Assembly: GCF_005885635.1 (NCBI RefSeq)
Contig: NZ_VATY01000002.1
Span: forward strand, 434,001-498,000
Length of the DNA stretch: 64,000 nucleotides
Origin: Maribacter algarum (ex Zhang et al. 2020)
Lineage (GTDB): Bacteria; Bacteroidota; Bacteroidia; Flavobacteriales; Flavobacteriaceae
Reading direction: 5' to 3'
Shown here: piece after piece, positions 1 to 9,014 of the stretch
How the letters are laid out: each line of letters starts with the position of its first letter
How positions within the stretch are numbered: the stretch's first letter is position 1
The notes under the pieces: model-generated
What the model was told of the DNA's origin: nothing
Databases searched by the model: none
The model's input: the letters and a program-made list of their open reading frames with translations, nothing else
Translations under genes and position numbers: made by a program

Positions 1-1297
1 GATTAGAATCTAATGCCAATTCAGCAGCATTAATTGCTTTGATGGCTCCCATAGAGTTTCTTTCTATACAGGGAATTTGAACCAATCCGCCTATGGGATC
101 GCAGGTCAAGCCCAAATGATGTTCCATAGCGATTTCTGCTGCCATTAAAACTTGTTCGGGGCTACCACCGAGCAGTTCGGTCAAAGCACCTGCTGCCATA
201 GCTGATGATACTCCAATTTCTGCTTGACAACCTCCCATCGCCGCGGAAATGGTAGCTCCTTTTTTAAAGATACTACCGATTTCACCTGCAACAAGTAAGA
301 ATTTCTTGATGTGTTCGAAATCGGCTTCGTGGTTTTCAATTACCATGTAATACATCAAAACAGATGGAATTACTCCCGCACTGCCATTGGTAGGAGCGGT
401 AACTACCCTCCCCAATGAAGCATTGACCTCGTTGACAGATAAGGCAAAACAGCTTACCCATTTTAAAATCTGTCGGAACTTTACTTCTGTTTTTCGAATG
501 GTTTCCAACCAGTTTTCTGGTGAATTATAAGAGCCGGCAGTGGCCATTAAATTCTTATGCATTTCAAAAGCCCTGCGTTTTACATTAAGTCCTCCTGGCA
601 ATTGTCCTTCGGTATGACAGCCAATGTACATACATTCAAGCATGGTGCTCCATACTTTTTGGAGTTGGCTCCCTATTTCTTCACCTGTTCGCAACGAACG
701 CTCATTTTCCAATACCAATTCAGAAATGGATTTTTGTTCTTTCTGACAATAGGCGAGTAGTTCATCACCTTTATGGATAGGGTAGGGAAAAGTATTGAAG
801 GTTTCAATTTTCTTCTTCGCATTTTTGCGCTCTTCTTCGACTACAAAACCACCACCGATAGAATAGTATTTTTTAGATTTTTTTGTACCATCTTCTAAAG
901 TCGCTTCGAATTTAAGTCCGTTTGCATGAAAGGGTAAAAATTTTCTATGGAAAAGAATATCATTTGATGCGTTGAAAGGCAGATGTTTTTCGTTTCCAAA
1001 ATGTAGCACTCCATTTTCTTGGATATCAGCAACAATGGTATGAATATTTTCTACGGGAATTTCTACGGGGTCCGTGCCCGAAAGCCCAAGCATAAGGGCA
1101 TAATCGGTGGCATGCCCTTTCCCTGTTAGGGATAAAGAACCGTAAACATGTACCCTAATTTGTTGAACGGAATGAAATTGTTCTTTACTTTTCAATTCGG
1201 CAATCCAACGTTCAGCAGCTCTCCATGGGCCAAGCGTATGAGAACTTGAGGGTCCGATTCCGATTTTGAGCATGTCGAAAATACTTATGCACTCCAT
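1..1297 (-). CDS. sdaA: L-serine dehydratase, iron-sulfur type (C-terminus cut by window edge)
   Basis: Cytosolic enzyme that deaminates L-serine to pyruvate and ammonia using a 4Fe-4S cluster. The reading frame is open from an ATG at 1297 to base 1, about 432 residues, so only the last few dozen residues are missing. The start MECISIFDMLKIG matches the family N-terminus. The GPSSSHT motif is at residues 15-21. Further on, GGCQAEIG and CDPIGG followed by IPCIERN supply the conserved cysteines expected to hold the cluster. The beta and alpha domains are fused in one chain, as is usual in Bacteroidota. A second in-frame ATG at 1273 would remove the conserved SIFDM segment, so 1297 is preferred. 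The next gene upstream is 58 bp away on the same strand and not obviously related. Confidence 0.95.
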   Translation of the reverse strand, partial: MECISIFDMLKIGIGPSSSHTLGPWRAAERWIAELKSKEQFHSVQQIRVHVYGSLSLTGKGHATDYALMLGLSGTDPVEIPVENIHTIVADIQENGVLHFGNEKHLPFNASNDILFHRKFLPFHANGLKFEATLEDGTKKSKKYYSIGGGFVVEEERKNAKKKIETFNTFPYPIHKGDELLAYCQKEQKSISELVLENERSLRTGEEIGSQLQKVWSTMLECMYIGCHTEGQLPGGLNVKRRAFEMHKNLMATAGSYNSPENWLETIRKTEVKFRQILKWVSCFALSVNEVNASLGRVVTAPTNGSAGVIPSVLMYYMVIENHEADFEHIKKFLLVAGEIGSIFKKGATISAAMGGCQAEIGVSSAMAAGALTELLGGSPEQVLMAAEIAMEHHLGLTCDPIGGLVQIPCIERNSMGAIKAINAAELALDSN

Positions 1298-1355
1298 TTT
1301 CGAAAAATTTGTTCTTATGTAAAGGTATCTGTATTTGGATAGAAAGCACCTTATT

Positions 1356-1835
1356 TTATAGCCATTTTTGCTTTTTTTCGGTTGCATTAAGAATATCAAT
1401 GTCCAATGCTAGCTTGAAATGATTTGCAACTTCAAAAGCTTTTTCTTTACTAAAGGTTCTATAAAAAGTATGGTGCTTATTTCGACTGTAGAAGAGGTTT
1501 ACTAAAATTACGTCCTCAGTAAAAGTAGTCGATGCGCCAAGTGAATTTACACGCTGTTTTTGTTTGCCCTTGAAAACGGAAATATATTCAAATTTAGGTA
1601 TGGGTTTCCATTTGCCGATGTGAACACCAAATAGTGACCAAATAGTACGATAGGTCTTGTCGTCTAGATTTATCTGAGATCCCTCTGTAGAGGCCAGATA
1701 GACCCCAAAAGCCATAATAAAAAAACCGAACAAGATACTCGTAGTGAAAATCACGAAAAATGCTGCGATACAAAGAAATCCTCCGAATATTCCCTTCATC
1801 AAAGGTACTGGTCTTACGTATGTGATTGTTTTCAT
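1356..1835 (-). CDS. Small two-helix membrane protein, unknown function
   Basis: A 159-residue protein I do not recognise. Residues about 12-55 form a long hydrophobic hairpin (GGFLCIAAFFVIFTT, then LFGFFIMAFGVYLA), so it is probably an inner-membrane protein with a C-terminal soluble domain of about 100 residues rich in beta-forming residues. It follows the SIMPL-domain gene with only an 8-bp gap, so the two are probably cotranscribed and may act together in the envelope. The call rests on length, start codon and clear hydrophobic segments. A longer-range function is not inferable. Confidence 0.7.
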   Translation of the reverse strand: MKTITYVRPVPLMKGIFGGFLCIAAFFVIFTTSILFGFFIMAFGVYLASTEGSQINLDDKTYRTIWSLFGVHIGKWKPIPKFEYISVFKGKQKQRVNSLGASTTFTEDVILVNLFYSRNKHHTFYRTFSKEKAFEVANHFKLALDIDILNATEKKQKWL

Positions 1836-1843
1836 ACCGTGAA

Positions 1844-2539
1844 CTATAGTATTTCGAAAAATACGGTAACTTCAACCTTTACTTTTCTTTTATTAATCCC
1901 TATTTCACTGACTTCAAAGTCGGAGTAGTTTGAAACATTGAGGGAATTTAATGCAGCATTAGAACCCAGATATCGAAGGTTATTTGTTTTAGCGTCTGAA
2001 ATATAAATTGCTTTTCCGACTGTCTGTTCTAATGGCGCTAACATTGCTGCAGCTTGTTGTTTTGCTTTTGCAACTGCTTTTCCTTTTAACTCTATTTTGA
2101 GCTTCTCCAGTTTCGAATACTCCGTTTTCGTCAACCTGATGTTTGAAATATTTACTTGCTCCAGAGCTTTAATAACCTTGCTGGCTGTCACTGCATCATG
2201 TACTAGTAGGCTGTATTCTTTATTCTTTAGCACATCTGTTTTACGAAGTAGGCTTTTTTTGAAATCACTTGTCAAATCAAGAAGTTTTAATTGTTTTTTT
2301 GTATCAATTCCCAAAGTGTTGAGTTTGTCTATCATCTTATTTTCCAAAACTTCAACTGGAATTTTTCCTTTAGTATCGTTTTCTGTAATTAGAATTGTCA
2401 GATAAATGTTATCTGGTGTAACTTCTGTAGTATATGTTGCTGAAGTTTCCAAATACGGCTTTTCAAGAAAATTCTGAGATTGAGAAAATAGGGTTGATGA
2501 AAAACCAAGACAGATTAGTAATACGATTATTTTGTTCAT
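1844..2539 (-). CDS. SIMPL-domain (DUF541) exported protein
   Basis: A 231-residue exported protein. The N-terminus MNKIIVLLICLGFSSTLFSQ is a signal peptide, so the mature protein is periplasmic or on the outer-membrane side. The body fits the SIMPL/DUF541 family: an initial segment like 'TSATYTTEVTPDNIYLTI', a middle domain with 'NISNIRLTKTEYS', the helical 'AVAKAKQQAAAMLAPL', then a C-terminal strand 'KVKVEVTVFFEI'. SIMPL proteins are poorly understood envelope proteins; some are linked to oxidative stress or signalling. It is the first gene of a probable two-gene unit with the membrane protein downstream. Confidence 0.8.
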   Translation of the reverse strand: MNKIIVLLICLGFSSTLFSQSQNFLEKPYLETSATYTTEVTPDNIYLTILITENDTKGKIPVEVLENKMIDKLNTLGIDTKKQLKLLDLTSDFKKSLLRKTDVLKNKEYSLLVHDAVTASKVIKALEQVNISNIRLTKTEYSKLEKLKIELKGKAVAKAKQQAAAMLAPLEQTVGKAIYISDAKTNNLRYLGSNAALNSLNVSNYSDFEVSEIGINKRKVKVEVTVFFEIL

Positions 2540-2734
2540 GTGGTTAGTTGTTTTAATATTTGTCTAATTAACGAATTAAGTTTAGTGTTTATGATTTTTT
2601 CTTTGATCTATTTCAAGGACATATTTGAAGTTGCTGGCTTTGATTTGCTAAACTTCAACTTATCCCAACAATGAACTTTTATTCGATCTATAGCATGGAT
2701 TTAAGTGCCTCGAGGTTTACCCTGAGGTATTTTG

Positions 2735-3106
2735 CTAATGTTTCCTTCTCAATTTAAAGTAGAATAGAAGAGCAAGAAGTACTATGGGAAGTACAACACA
2801 AATCAATACAGAAGCTTGGATATAATTGATGCCTAGGTAATCAAACCAGTTTAAGAAGCTTACTGATTTTTTAAATAGATTTTTTGAAAAAATTTCAAAA
2901 TCGGGAATTAGTATGATTGAGAGAACAACGACTGAAGTAAAGGTGATTTTTAGATAGTTGACCTTCAAAACCCGATCTAATAAATAAACAAAAATTGAGG
3001 GGATAATGATATACCAGACAATGATATTCAGTTCCTCATAGGTAAGTCCGGTTAGTTTTTCGAACCACTTTAAACTTCGATATACTAGATCAAAGATTTT
3101 ACTCAT
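2735..3106 (-). CDS. Small integral membrane protein, unknown function
   Basis: A 123-residue protein with about three transmembrane helices: near residues 27-43 (IIVWYIIIPSIFVYLL), 50-68, and 95-118 (ASVLICVVLPIVLLALLFYF). It ends in the basic tail KLRRKH, which by the positive-inside rule suggests a cytoplasmic C-terminus. I recognise no family. Its start overlaps the end of the DUF1801 gene by 8 bp (3099-3106), so it probably belongs to a three-gene unit with that gene and the Gfo/Idh oxidoreductase. The 195 bp downstream holds only a weak interrupted hairpin near 2707-2730. Confidence 0.7.
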   Translation of the reverse strand: MSKIFDLVYRSLKWFEKLTGLTYEELNIIVWYIIIPSIFVYLLDRVLKVNYLKITFTSVVVLSIILIPDFEIFSKNLFKKSVSFLNWFDYLGINYIQASVLICVVLPIVLLALLFYFKLRRKH

Positions 3107-3533
3107 TCAATAAGCCTAGTAAAGGCAGATGCTTTAGTGAATGATAGTTTAGTGCTAACCGAATACATTCTTTTAGTTCTTCCTTTGGGACTTTATCTTC
3201 TAAACTAAATAGAATCGCGCGATTCTTCTCATATTTAAATGTATCACCATAGACTTTTCTAATGGTTTCAATTAATTTCGAAGTACACTTGAAATACATG
3301 GCATATTGATTTGGAGTTTTAGTTTTCCAATCCATACGGAGGGTGCTTCCTTTTTTGGCCAAGTAGCTCGGTTCGCCCCATTTCAAGGTCTCCTCAAGTT
3401 CTTCGATATTACTTTCTGATGCAACCTCCAAAATCAGATTTCGAAGATAATCTAACTTAGATTTTATTTCTTTAGGATAACCTTTAAACTTAAGTTCGAC
3501 CGATGGATTACTTTGTAGGATTACTTGTGTCAT
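3099..3533 (-). CDS. DUF1801 domain protein (YdhG/Fra-like fold)
   Basis: About 144 residues from the ATG at 3533 (MTQVILQSNPSVELKF). The frame is open further upstream, but that extension lies inside the oxidoreductase gene, and the chosen ATG overlaps that gene's stop as ATGA (3530-3533), a classic translational-coupling junction. Features of the DUF1801 family are an N-terminal helix like 'LDYLRNLILEVA', the central 'EETLKWGEPSYLAKKGSTLR', then 'MYFKCTSKLIETIRKVYGD' and 'NRAILFSLEDKVPKEEL'. The fold is related to frataxin-like domains. The biochemical role is unknown. Confidence 0.75.
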   Translation of the reverse strand: MTQVILQSNPSVELKFKGYPKEIKSKLDYLRNLILEVASESNIEELEETLKWGEPSYLAKKGSTLRMDWKTKTPNQYAMYFKCTSKLIETIRKVYGDTFKYEKNRAILFSLEDKVPKEELKECIRLALNYHSLKHLPLLGLLNE

Positions 3534-4696
3534 GAATTCGTATTTAACTGAAATGCCATCTTTTGACCTGTCAAAGCCAATTCGGTGGCTAAGAAACAAT
3601 GGTCTTGAGTCATTGCCGTTTCTGTTCGGTTGACCACATCGCTTACCAATTGCTCACCATAAGGCATATGGACATTGGAACAATCAAAATATTTGGTTTC
3701 CTTCTGGTTTACTAAAAACAAATGGTTACCACCTTCGCGCCCTGAAATATCAACATATTTTCTCATTTCGATGTATCCTCCGGTTCCCAAAATAAAGGTT
3801 CTGCCATCACCCCAAGTACCTAGCCCTTCCGGAGTAAACCAATCAATCCGAATATAACCAGTTGCATGTTTGCTGCGTACGCTCATGTCTCCAAAATCAC
3901 GATAGTTCGGATATTCAGGGATATTGAAATTACCCGTTTGCGCAAAGCTGACTTCTGCTTCCTTGGAGTCCGTGTAGAATAAAAATTGATCACATTGGTG
4001 CGAACCAATATCACATAAAATACCGCCGGCCTTTTCGGGTTCAAAAAACCAATCCGGTCGACTGTCGGGACGCATCCGATGTGGACCCAAACCTATTAGT
4101 TGAACAACTTTCCCAATTGCTCCGGCTTTGACCAATTCCCCTGCTTTTACTGAAGCAGGGTTGGCCAAGCGTTCGCTATATTTAATTGAATAAATGCGAT
4201 TGGTTTCTTTTTGTACTTTTTTTACTTCGTTAAATTGCTCAAAAGTGACAATACCAGGTTTATCGGCCATATAATCTTTACCTGATTTCATGACACGAAT
4301 ACCTATGGGTGCTCTTTCAACAGGAATAGCTGCACTAGCAACTAATTGTATGTCAGGGTCGTTTATGATTTCATCTTCGCTTCTAGCTACTTTTACATCA
4401 GGATAACGTTTGGTAAATTGTTTTAGTAAGTCGGGTTCCTTGGCATAAACCGCGACCAAGGTTCCGCCTCCTTTAACTAAGGAATTCACCATACCATAGA
4501 TATGACCGTGATTGATTCCTATTACCGAAAACCGAATAGCATCTTTGGGTTTTGGGCGTTTTTCTTTGGGTAAAACAATCAATTCTGGTGTGGTGATGTC
4601 GCTACCAAACATAGTAAGAGGGAGCATTGAAGCAGCTGCTATTCCTGCGGCCGAAGTAAGCCCTTTAGTTAAAAACTTACGTCTGTCCGATTTCAT
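3530..4696 (-). CDS. Gfo/Idh/MocA family oxidoreductase with Tat signal
   Basis: A 388-residue NAD(P)-dependent sugar or polyol dehydrogenase-type protein. The N-terminus MKSDRRKFLTKGLTSAAG carries the twin-arginine motif followed by a hydrophobic stretch, so it is predicted to be exported folded. After the leader come the Rossmann strand 'IRFSVIGINHGHIYG', a K-containing DKPG segment where the family usually has EKP, and the C-terminal domain with 'GGILCDIGSHQCDQFLFY', in which Asp and His lie near the expected active site. The substrate cannot be deduced. It is coupled to a DUF1801 gene and divergent from dnaK. Bacteroidota carry many such exported Gfo/Idh proteins, often in carbohydrate metabolism. 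Confidence 0.85.
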   Translation of the reverse strand: MKSDRRKFLTKGLTSAAGIAAASMLPLTMFGSDITTPELIVLPKEKRPKPKDAIRFSVIGINHGHIYGMVNSLVKGGGTLVAVYAKEPDLLKQFTKRYPDVKVARSEDEIINDPDIQLVASAAIPVERAPIGIRVMKSGKDYMADKPGIVTFEQFNEVKKVQKETNRIYSIKYSERLANPASVKAGELVKAGAIGKVVQLIGLGPHRMRPDSRPDWFFEPEKAGGILCDIGSHQCDQFLFYTDSKEAEVSFAQTGNFNIPEYPNYRDFGDMSVRSKHATGYIRIDWFTPEGLGTWGDGRTFILGTGGYIEMRKYVDISGREGGNHLFLVNQKETKYFDCSNVHMPYGEQLVSDVVNRTETAMTQDHCFLATELALTGQKMAFQLNTNS

Positions 4697-4791
4697 ATTT
4701 GTTTCCCTTTATTTAGTTAATACTCCATGTAAATTATGAAAATAATCGGACATGCTTCAGAACTGTAGGGCAAGGTATAGTTATCAGAAAA

Positions 4792-4830
4792 TGACATCCT
4801 GTCAGTTTTATGTCCTTGGCATATTGTTTG
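4792..4830 (+). promoter_or_regulatory. Sigma-54-like promoter with upstream palindrome, dnaK
   Basis: A perfect inverted repeat TGACA-TCC-TGTCA lies at 4792-4804. Twelve bases further on is TTGGCA (4816-4821), six bases, then TTG (4828-4830). This matches the sigma-54 -24/-12 consensus TGGCAC-N5-TTGC except for the final C. Transcription would start near 4842, about 40 bases before the dnaK ATG. The palindrome is a plausible activator or repressor site. This is inference from motif match and spacing. Confidence 0.5.
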
Positions 4831-4882
4831 TCATTCCCTTAGCGATTCTAAAAATTAATACGCACAAATAAATACATATAGA

Positions 4883-6796
4883 ATGAGTAAAATTATAGGA
4901 ATAGATTTAGGTACGACCAACTCCTGCGTCTCCGTAATGGAGGGTAATGAACCAGTGGTTATCCCTAATGCGGAAGGTAAACGAACTACACCATCCGTAA
5001 TCGCATTTGTTGAAGGTGGTGAGATTAAAGTGGGCGACCCTGCCAAAAGACAGGCGGTGACTAATCCACATAATACCATTTATTCCATAAAAAGATTTAT
5101 GGGGAACAAGTTCTCGGAATCGAAAAAAGAAGCCGACCGTGTACCTTATAAGGTAGTTAAAGGAGATAATGACACCCCAAGAGTTGATATTGATGGACGT
5201 TTATATTCTCCACAAGAATTGTCGGCAATGATTCTTCAAAAAATGAAGAAAACGGCTGAGGATTATTTAGGCCAAGATGTGACAAGGGCGGTAATTACCG
5301 TTCCTGCCTATTTTAATGATGCGCAACGTCAAGCCACGAAAGAAGCTGGCGAGATTGCAGGTTTGACTGTAGAACGAATCATTAACGAGCCGACGTCCGC
5401 GTCATTAGCTTACGGAATGGACAAAAAAGATACCGACCAAAAAATCGTTGTTTTTGACTTTGGCGGCGGTACGCACGATGTTTCTATCTTGGAATTGGGT
5501 GACGGAGTTTTTGAGGTATTGGCCACGGATGGAGATACACATTTAGGTGGTGATGATGTTGACCAGAAGATTATCGATTGGTTGGCTGATGAGTTCAAGA
5601 AAGATGAGAGCATTGACCTTCGTGATGATGCCATGGCATTGCAACGTTTACGTGAAGCTGCTGAAAAAGCGAAAATTGAGTTGTCATCTTCTGCACAAAC
5701 AGAAATCAACTTACCATATGTTACCGCTACAGCTACAGGACCAAAACATTTGGTACGTACATTGTCAAGAGCAAAATTTGAGCAATTGATTGAAGATTTG
5801 GTAAAAAGAACAATCGAGCCTTGTCAAACTGCAATGAAAGCTGCTGGTTTATCAAAGAGTGATATTGATGAAATTATCTTAGTTGGTGGTTCAACACGTA
5901 TTCCTGCAGTTCAGGAAGCGGTTGAGAAGTTCTTTGGAAAAGCACCTTCTAAAGGTGTGAATCCTGATGAGGTTGTTGCCGTAGGTGCTGCTATTCAAGG
6001 TGGAGTTTTGACTGGAGATGTAAAAGATGTTTTACTTCTTGATGTTACGCCTCTATCTTTAGGAATCGAAACAATGGGTAATGTATTTACACGATTAATC
6101 GATGCGAATACAACCATTCCAACAAAGAAGTCTCAAGTATTCTCTACAGCTGCCGATAATCAACCTTCTGTAGAAATTCATGTACTACAGGGAGAACGTC
6201 AAATGGCTGCGGATAATAAAACAATCGGTCGTTTCCACTTAGATGGAATTCCACCAGCACAAAGAGGAACACCCCAAATTGAAGTAACCTTCGATATCGA
6301 TGCTAACGGAATTATCAAAGTTTCTGCAACGGACAAGGCAACAAACAAAACGCAAGACATCCGTATAGAGGCGTCATCTGGATTAACTGAAGAGGAAATC
6401 CAAAAGATGAAAGCGGATGCAGAAGCAAATGCGGAAGCGGATAAAGTTGCAAGGGAAACTGCAGATAAGTTGAACGAAGCGGACAGTATGATTTTCCAAA
6501 CGGAAAAGCAATTGACAGAGTTCGGAGAGAAACTTTCTGATGACAAGAAAAAGCCAATCGAAGAAGCTTTAGAAGAGTTGAAGAAGGCTTACGAAAGTAA
6601 AGATGTTGCCGTAGTTACTCCAGCTTTAGAGAAAATCAATGAAGCTTGGAAAGTGGCTTCTGAAGAAATGTACAAAGCACAAGCTGAAGCACAAGGTGCA
6701 GGAGACGATAGTGGCACTACAGGTGGCGGAGGCGCAACCGCAGATGCTGCTGAAGGCGATAATGTAGAAGATGTTGACTTCGAAGAGGTGAAGTAA
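4883..6796 (+). CDS. dnaK: Molecular chaperone DnaK (Hsp70)
   Basis: The 637-residue ATP-dependent chaperone works with DnaJ and GrpE in protein folding and stress. The ATPase domain begins [18 protein letters not shown]. The phosphate-2 loop reads [17 protein letters not shown], with His where enterobacteria have Phe. The adenosine motif [10 protein letters not shown] is present, as is the linker [16 protein letters not shown]. The substrate-binding domain starts near residue 395 and a helical lid follows. The C-terminus is a Gly-rich tail ending [10 protein letters not shown], the usual EEVD-like end. It is monocistronic: a sigma-54-like promoter is upstream and a hairpin terminator follows. 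grpE and dnaJ are not next to it. Confidence 0.98.
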   Translation: MSKIIGIDLGTTNSCVSVMEGNEPVVIPNAEGKRTTPSVIAFVEGGEIKVGDPAKRQAVTNPHNTIYSIKRFMGNKFSESKKEADRVPYKVVKGDNDTPRVDIDGRLYSPQELSAMILQKMKKTAEDYLGQDVTRAVITVPAYFNDAQRQATKEAGEIAGLTVERIINEPTSASLAYGMDKKDTDQKIVVFDFGGGTHDVSILELGDGVFEVLATDGDTHLGGDDVDQKIIDWLADEFKKDESIDLRDDAMALQRLREAAEKAKIELSSSAQTEINLPYVTATATGPKHLVRTLSRAKFEQLIEDLVKRTIEPCQTAMKAAGLSKSDIDEIILVGGSTRIPAVQEAVEKFFGKAPSKGVNPDEVVAVGAAIQGGVLTGDVKDVLLLDVTPLSLGIETMGNVFTRLIDANTTIPTKKSQVFSTAADNQPSVEIHVLQGERQMAADNKTIGRFHLDGIPPAQRGTPQIEVTFDIDANGIIKVSATDKATNKTQDIRIEASSGLTEEEIQKMKADAEANAEADKVARETADKLNEADSMIFQTEKQLTEFGEKLSDDKKKPIEEALEELKKAYESKDVAVVTPALEKINEAWKVASEEMYKAQAEAQGAGDDSGTTGGGGATADAAEGDNVEDVDFEEVK

Positions 6797-6818
6797 TACT
6801 TTTCTAGAATATATTATT

Positions 6819-6850
6819 AAACCCGCAAGGCGAAAGCTTTGCGGTTTTTT
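6819..6850 (+). terminator. Rho-independent terminator of dnaK
   Basis: The arms AAACCCGCAA (6819-6828) and TTGCGGTTT (6839-6847) pair with one bulged C and enclose about ten bases. A run of T follows. It lies 23 bp after the dnaK stop. Confidence 0.85.
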
Positions 6851-6909
6851 TCGTTTTAAGAACTTCAATCTTAGTTTTAACTGGTACCGTACGTCGATTT
6901 GGCATCTCT

Positions 6910-6944
6910 TTTGTTCTTAATTGTAAGAATATCAAGTAATTTTG
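6910..6944 (+). promoter_or_regulatory. Bacteroidota housekeeping-type promoter
   Basis: TTTG at 6910-6913 and TAATTTTG at 6937-6944 match the -33 TTTG and -7 TAnnTTTG elements, 23 bases apart. The -7 element ends only four bases before the ATG at 6949, so the transcript would have almost no leader. Confidence 0.55.
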
Positions 6945-6948
6945 TGCT

Positions 6949-7869
6949 ATGGTAAAAAAATACACTGTTTTATTTCTTATCGTATTGATGCTCTTTCCGT
7001 TGGGAATGAATGCTCAAGAGATTCAAATTTTCTCAGTTGCCGATTTTGATTTGAAGGGCAGTGTGAAGTCTTGTTTGGTGAGTACTAAATACGGTAAAGA
7101 GGAGTATGATTTCAATGAAGAAGGATTGCTTTCGAAATCGGTGACACGCTACAATGATGCTGATTATGACATCACTTATTATAAGTATTCCAAAGGAATG
7201 TTGTTGGAAAAACGTCTAGAAAACTATCGCGATAATGTTTTTGATAAATCCACATCCATCGCGAGTTTCTATACCATTGACTCTTTATTGAATTTAAAAA
7301 TAACAGAGAAGATTATCTCCTATAATAAAGAGTTCTTAGACCAATATGAATACTTTTTTAAGAATGATTCTATCTTCAAAATTGTACATACCAACGATAG
7401 TGGTATCGACGAAACTTTTGTAACGTATACTGATGTCAAAGGCGAGCAAACCCAAACGTATACCTTAAGCGGGGTGGTTCAGAAAACTGTTAGAACATCG
7501 GTAATAAAGGAGCAGGATAGTATTATCAGTCGTAATGTACTCACGAGGAAGTTTCTCGATGGGGTTGCAAATTCGGCATTGGAAGAAAATTTTGATGGGG
7601 CTGATAAATTGATTTCATCCACGAAATTTTTTAGAAACCCAAAGACTAGGAAGCTCGCTAACGTGGAAACAGCTGGGTTTGCTTATGATGAAAGTGGTGT
7701 GCTATCTAAAATAGAAATTCAGGTGGGAAAAGTTCTGGAGACTAAAGAATATATTTATCAATTTGATGAAAACGGGAATTGGATTAAGGAGATCATTACT
7801 CCGGACAATACCTATAAAACCCGTAAAATTAGTTACTACGAGAGTATTGCAGAGGTCAAGGAGGAGTAG
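6949..7869 (+). CDS. Secreted protein of unknown function with YD/RHS-like strand repeats
   Basis: 306 residues. The N-terminus VKKYTVLFLIVLMLFPLGMNAQ is a signal peptide. The mature part consists of repeated beta-hairpin-like units of the type 'Y-x-F-x-E-x-G-L-L-x-K' (for example KEEYDFNEEGLLSKSVTRY, AYDESGVLSKIEIQ and YQFDENGNWIKEII), resembling the YD/RHS-type or YwqK-like strand repeats found in many exported Bacteroidota proteins. No catalytic motif is visible. The gene stands alone between dnaK and a convergent acetyltransferase gene, which it approaches to within 2 bp at the stop codons. Function is unknown. It probably resides in the periplasm or on the surface. Confidence 0.75.
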   Translation: MVKKYTVLFLIVLMLFPLGMNAQEIQIFSVADFDLKGSVKSCLVSTKYGKEEYDFNEEGLLSKSVTRYNDADYDITYYKYSKGMLLEKRLENYRDNVFDKSTSIASFYTIDSLLNLKITEKIISYNKEFLDQYEYFFKNDSIFKIVHTNDSGIDETFVTYTDVKGEQTQTYTLSGVVQKTVRTSVIKEQDSIISRNVLTRKFLDGVANSALEENFDGADKLISSTKFFRNPKTRKLANVETAGFAYDESGVLSKIEIQVGKVLETKEYIYQFDENGNWIKEIITPDNTYKTRKISYYESIAEVKEE

Positions 7870-7871
7870 TT

Positions 7872-8435
7872 TTATTCTTTAAGAGCTTCCCACTCACTTT
7901 TCAAAAGCCCATAACAGCAGGTGTTTCTTTTGAAACCATCTAAGAGATAAACGTTCTCACGAAGAATTCCTTCTAAAGTACAACCTAGTTTTTCCACTGC
8001 CTTTCTTGAGGCCATATTTCGTTCATCTACTCGAAACTCGACTTTTTCAAAATCCATATTATTAAAGACATGATTTAGCATTAAAAACTTCATTTGAGAA
8101 TTTAATCCTGTTCCTTGAAATTCTTTACCAATCCATGTTGAACCAATTTCCAAAACTTTGTTTTTGAGATTGATATTCATATATCTAGTGCTTCCAGCAT
8201 ACTGTTGTTTTCTTTTGTCGAATATGATAAAAGGAATACTCGTGCCATTTTCCTTTAGATTTAATGCAATCTCCACATAGCTTTTCAAGCTTTCAGGTGT
8301 TTCTATATCTGAGGGGGAATACTGCACCAATTTTTCCTGCGATGCTATTGGAATTAGTTCATGGAAGTTATCCATAGTCAAAGGCGAAAGTTTTACAAAA
8401 TCATTTTCTAAAGTAGGAGTGAAATCCAGTTTCAT
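7872..8435 (-). CDS. GNAT N-acetyltransferase, RimJ/RimL type
   Basis: 187 residues, acetyl-CoA-dependent N-acyltransferase family. It has the RimJ/L-like layout: N-terminal 'VKLSPLTMDNFHELIPIA', a beta-bulge strand 'VLEIGSTWIGKEFQGTGLN' that includes the pyrophosphate-binding loop, and the C-terminal 'EFRVDERNMASRKAVEKLGC' with 'EGILRENVYLLDGFKRNT'. Its ATG overlaps the stop of the preceding GNAT gene (TAATG at 8433-8437), so the two are translated from one message. The substrate may be a protein N-terminus, an amino sugar or a small molecule; nothing in the context decides. Confidence 0.88.
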   Translation of the reverse strand: MKLDFTPTLENDFVKLSPLTMDNFHELIPIASQEKLVQYSPSDIETPESLKSYVEIALNLKENGTSIPFIIFDKRKQQYAGSTRYMNINLKNKVLEIGSTWIGKEFQGTGLNSQMKFLMLNHVFNNMDFEKVEFRVDERNMASRKAVEKLGCTLEGILRENVYLLDGFKRNTCCYGLLKSEWEALKE

Positions 8436-9013
8436 TAGCGTTCAACTTTGAATAATTCGTATTCACTTTTGAGCATACGGTATTGAATTAGGGAGACGTA
8501 TTGGTCATCTGCAATGGTATGATCTTTTTTTACGTCATGGTCTTTGAATTCCCCTTCTTTTACCATTCCATTTTTTATCATTACCTTTCCTGAGGCGGCA
8601 TTGGTGGTAATATAAACCGCAATAATCTTGTTGAGGTTTAGCTCTTCGAATCCGAATTGTAGTATGGCTTGCACTGCTTCAGTGGTTAATCCACGATTCC
8701 AATAACCCTCCGCTAACCAATATCCTAATTCTGCTCTATTGTTTTGTATGTCAAGGGTTAGGCCGATACCGCCGACAAAAGCATGGGTATCTTTAAGACG
8801 CATAGCGAAGATATAATTGTCTTTGTTTTTGAAACCTTGATTGGCCATATTCATCCAAGAAATGGCATCTTCTTCATGGTAAGGATGGGGCATAGAGCGC
8901 GTATTCTCAACAATCTTTATATTTCCTGCATAGGAAACAATAGCTGAAATATCCGCAGGTTTTATTTGATCTAAAATCAAACGCTTCGCTACAAGTTGTG
9001 GAAATTCTCCCAT
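8435..9013 (-). CDS. GNAT N-acetyltransferase, RimJ/RimL type
   Basis: 192 residues, the same superfamily as its downstream neighbour but only distantly similar. Visible elements are 'KRLILDQIKPADISAIVSYAG', 'ELGYWLAEGYWNRGLTTEA' forming the acetyl-CoA pyrophosphate loop, and 'AVYITTNAASGKVMIKNGM' for the C-terminal helix. It starts 1 bp after the stop of the esterase gene, so esterase, GNAT and GNAT form a compact three-gene operon. The substrate is unknown. Confidence 0.88.
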   Translation of the reverse strand: MGEFPQLVAKRLILDQIKPADISAIVSYAGNIKIVENTRSMPHPYHEEDAISWMNMANQGFKNKDNYIFAMRLKDTHAFVGGIGLTLDIQNNRAELGYWLAEGYWNRGLTTEAVQAILQFGFEELNLNKIIAVYITTNAASGKVMIKNGMVKEGEFKDHDVKKDHTIADDQYVSLIQYRMLKSEYELFKVER

Positions 9014-9014
9014 G

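Noticed and set aside
557-760. Plus-strand reading frame of 67 codons
   Set aside because: It lies antisense within the strongly conserved serine dehydratase gene and has no independent support.
5410-6557. Long antisense frames inside dnaK
   Set aside because: They are mirror frames of a highly conserved coding sequence with biased codon use, without starts or promoters of their own.
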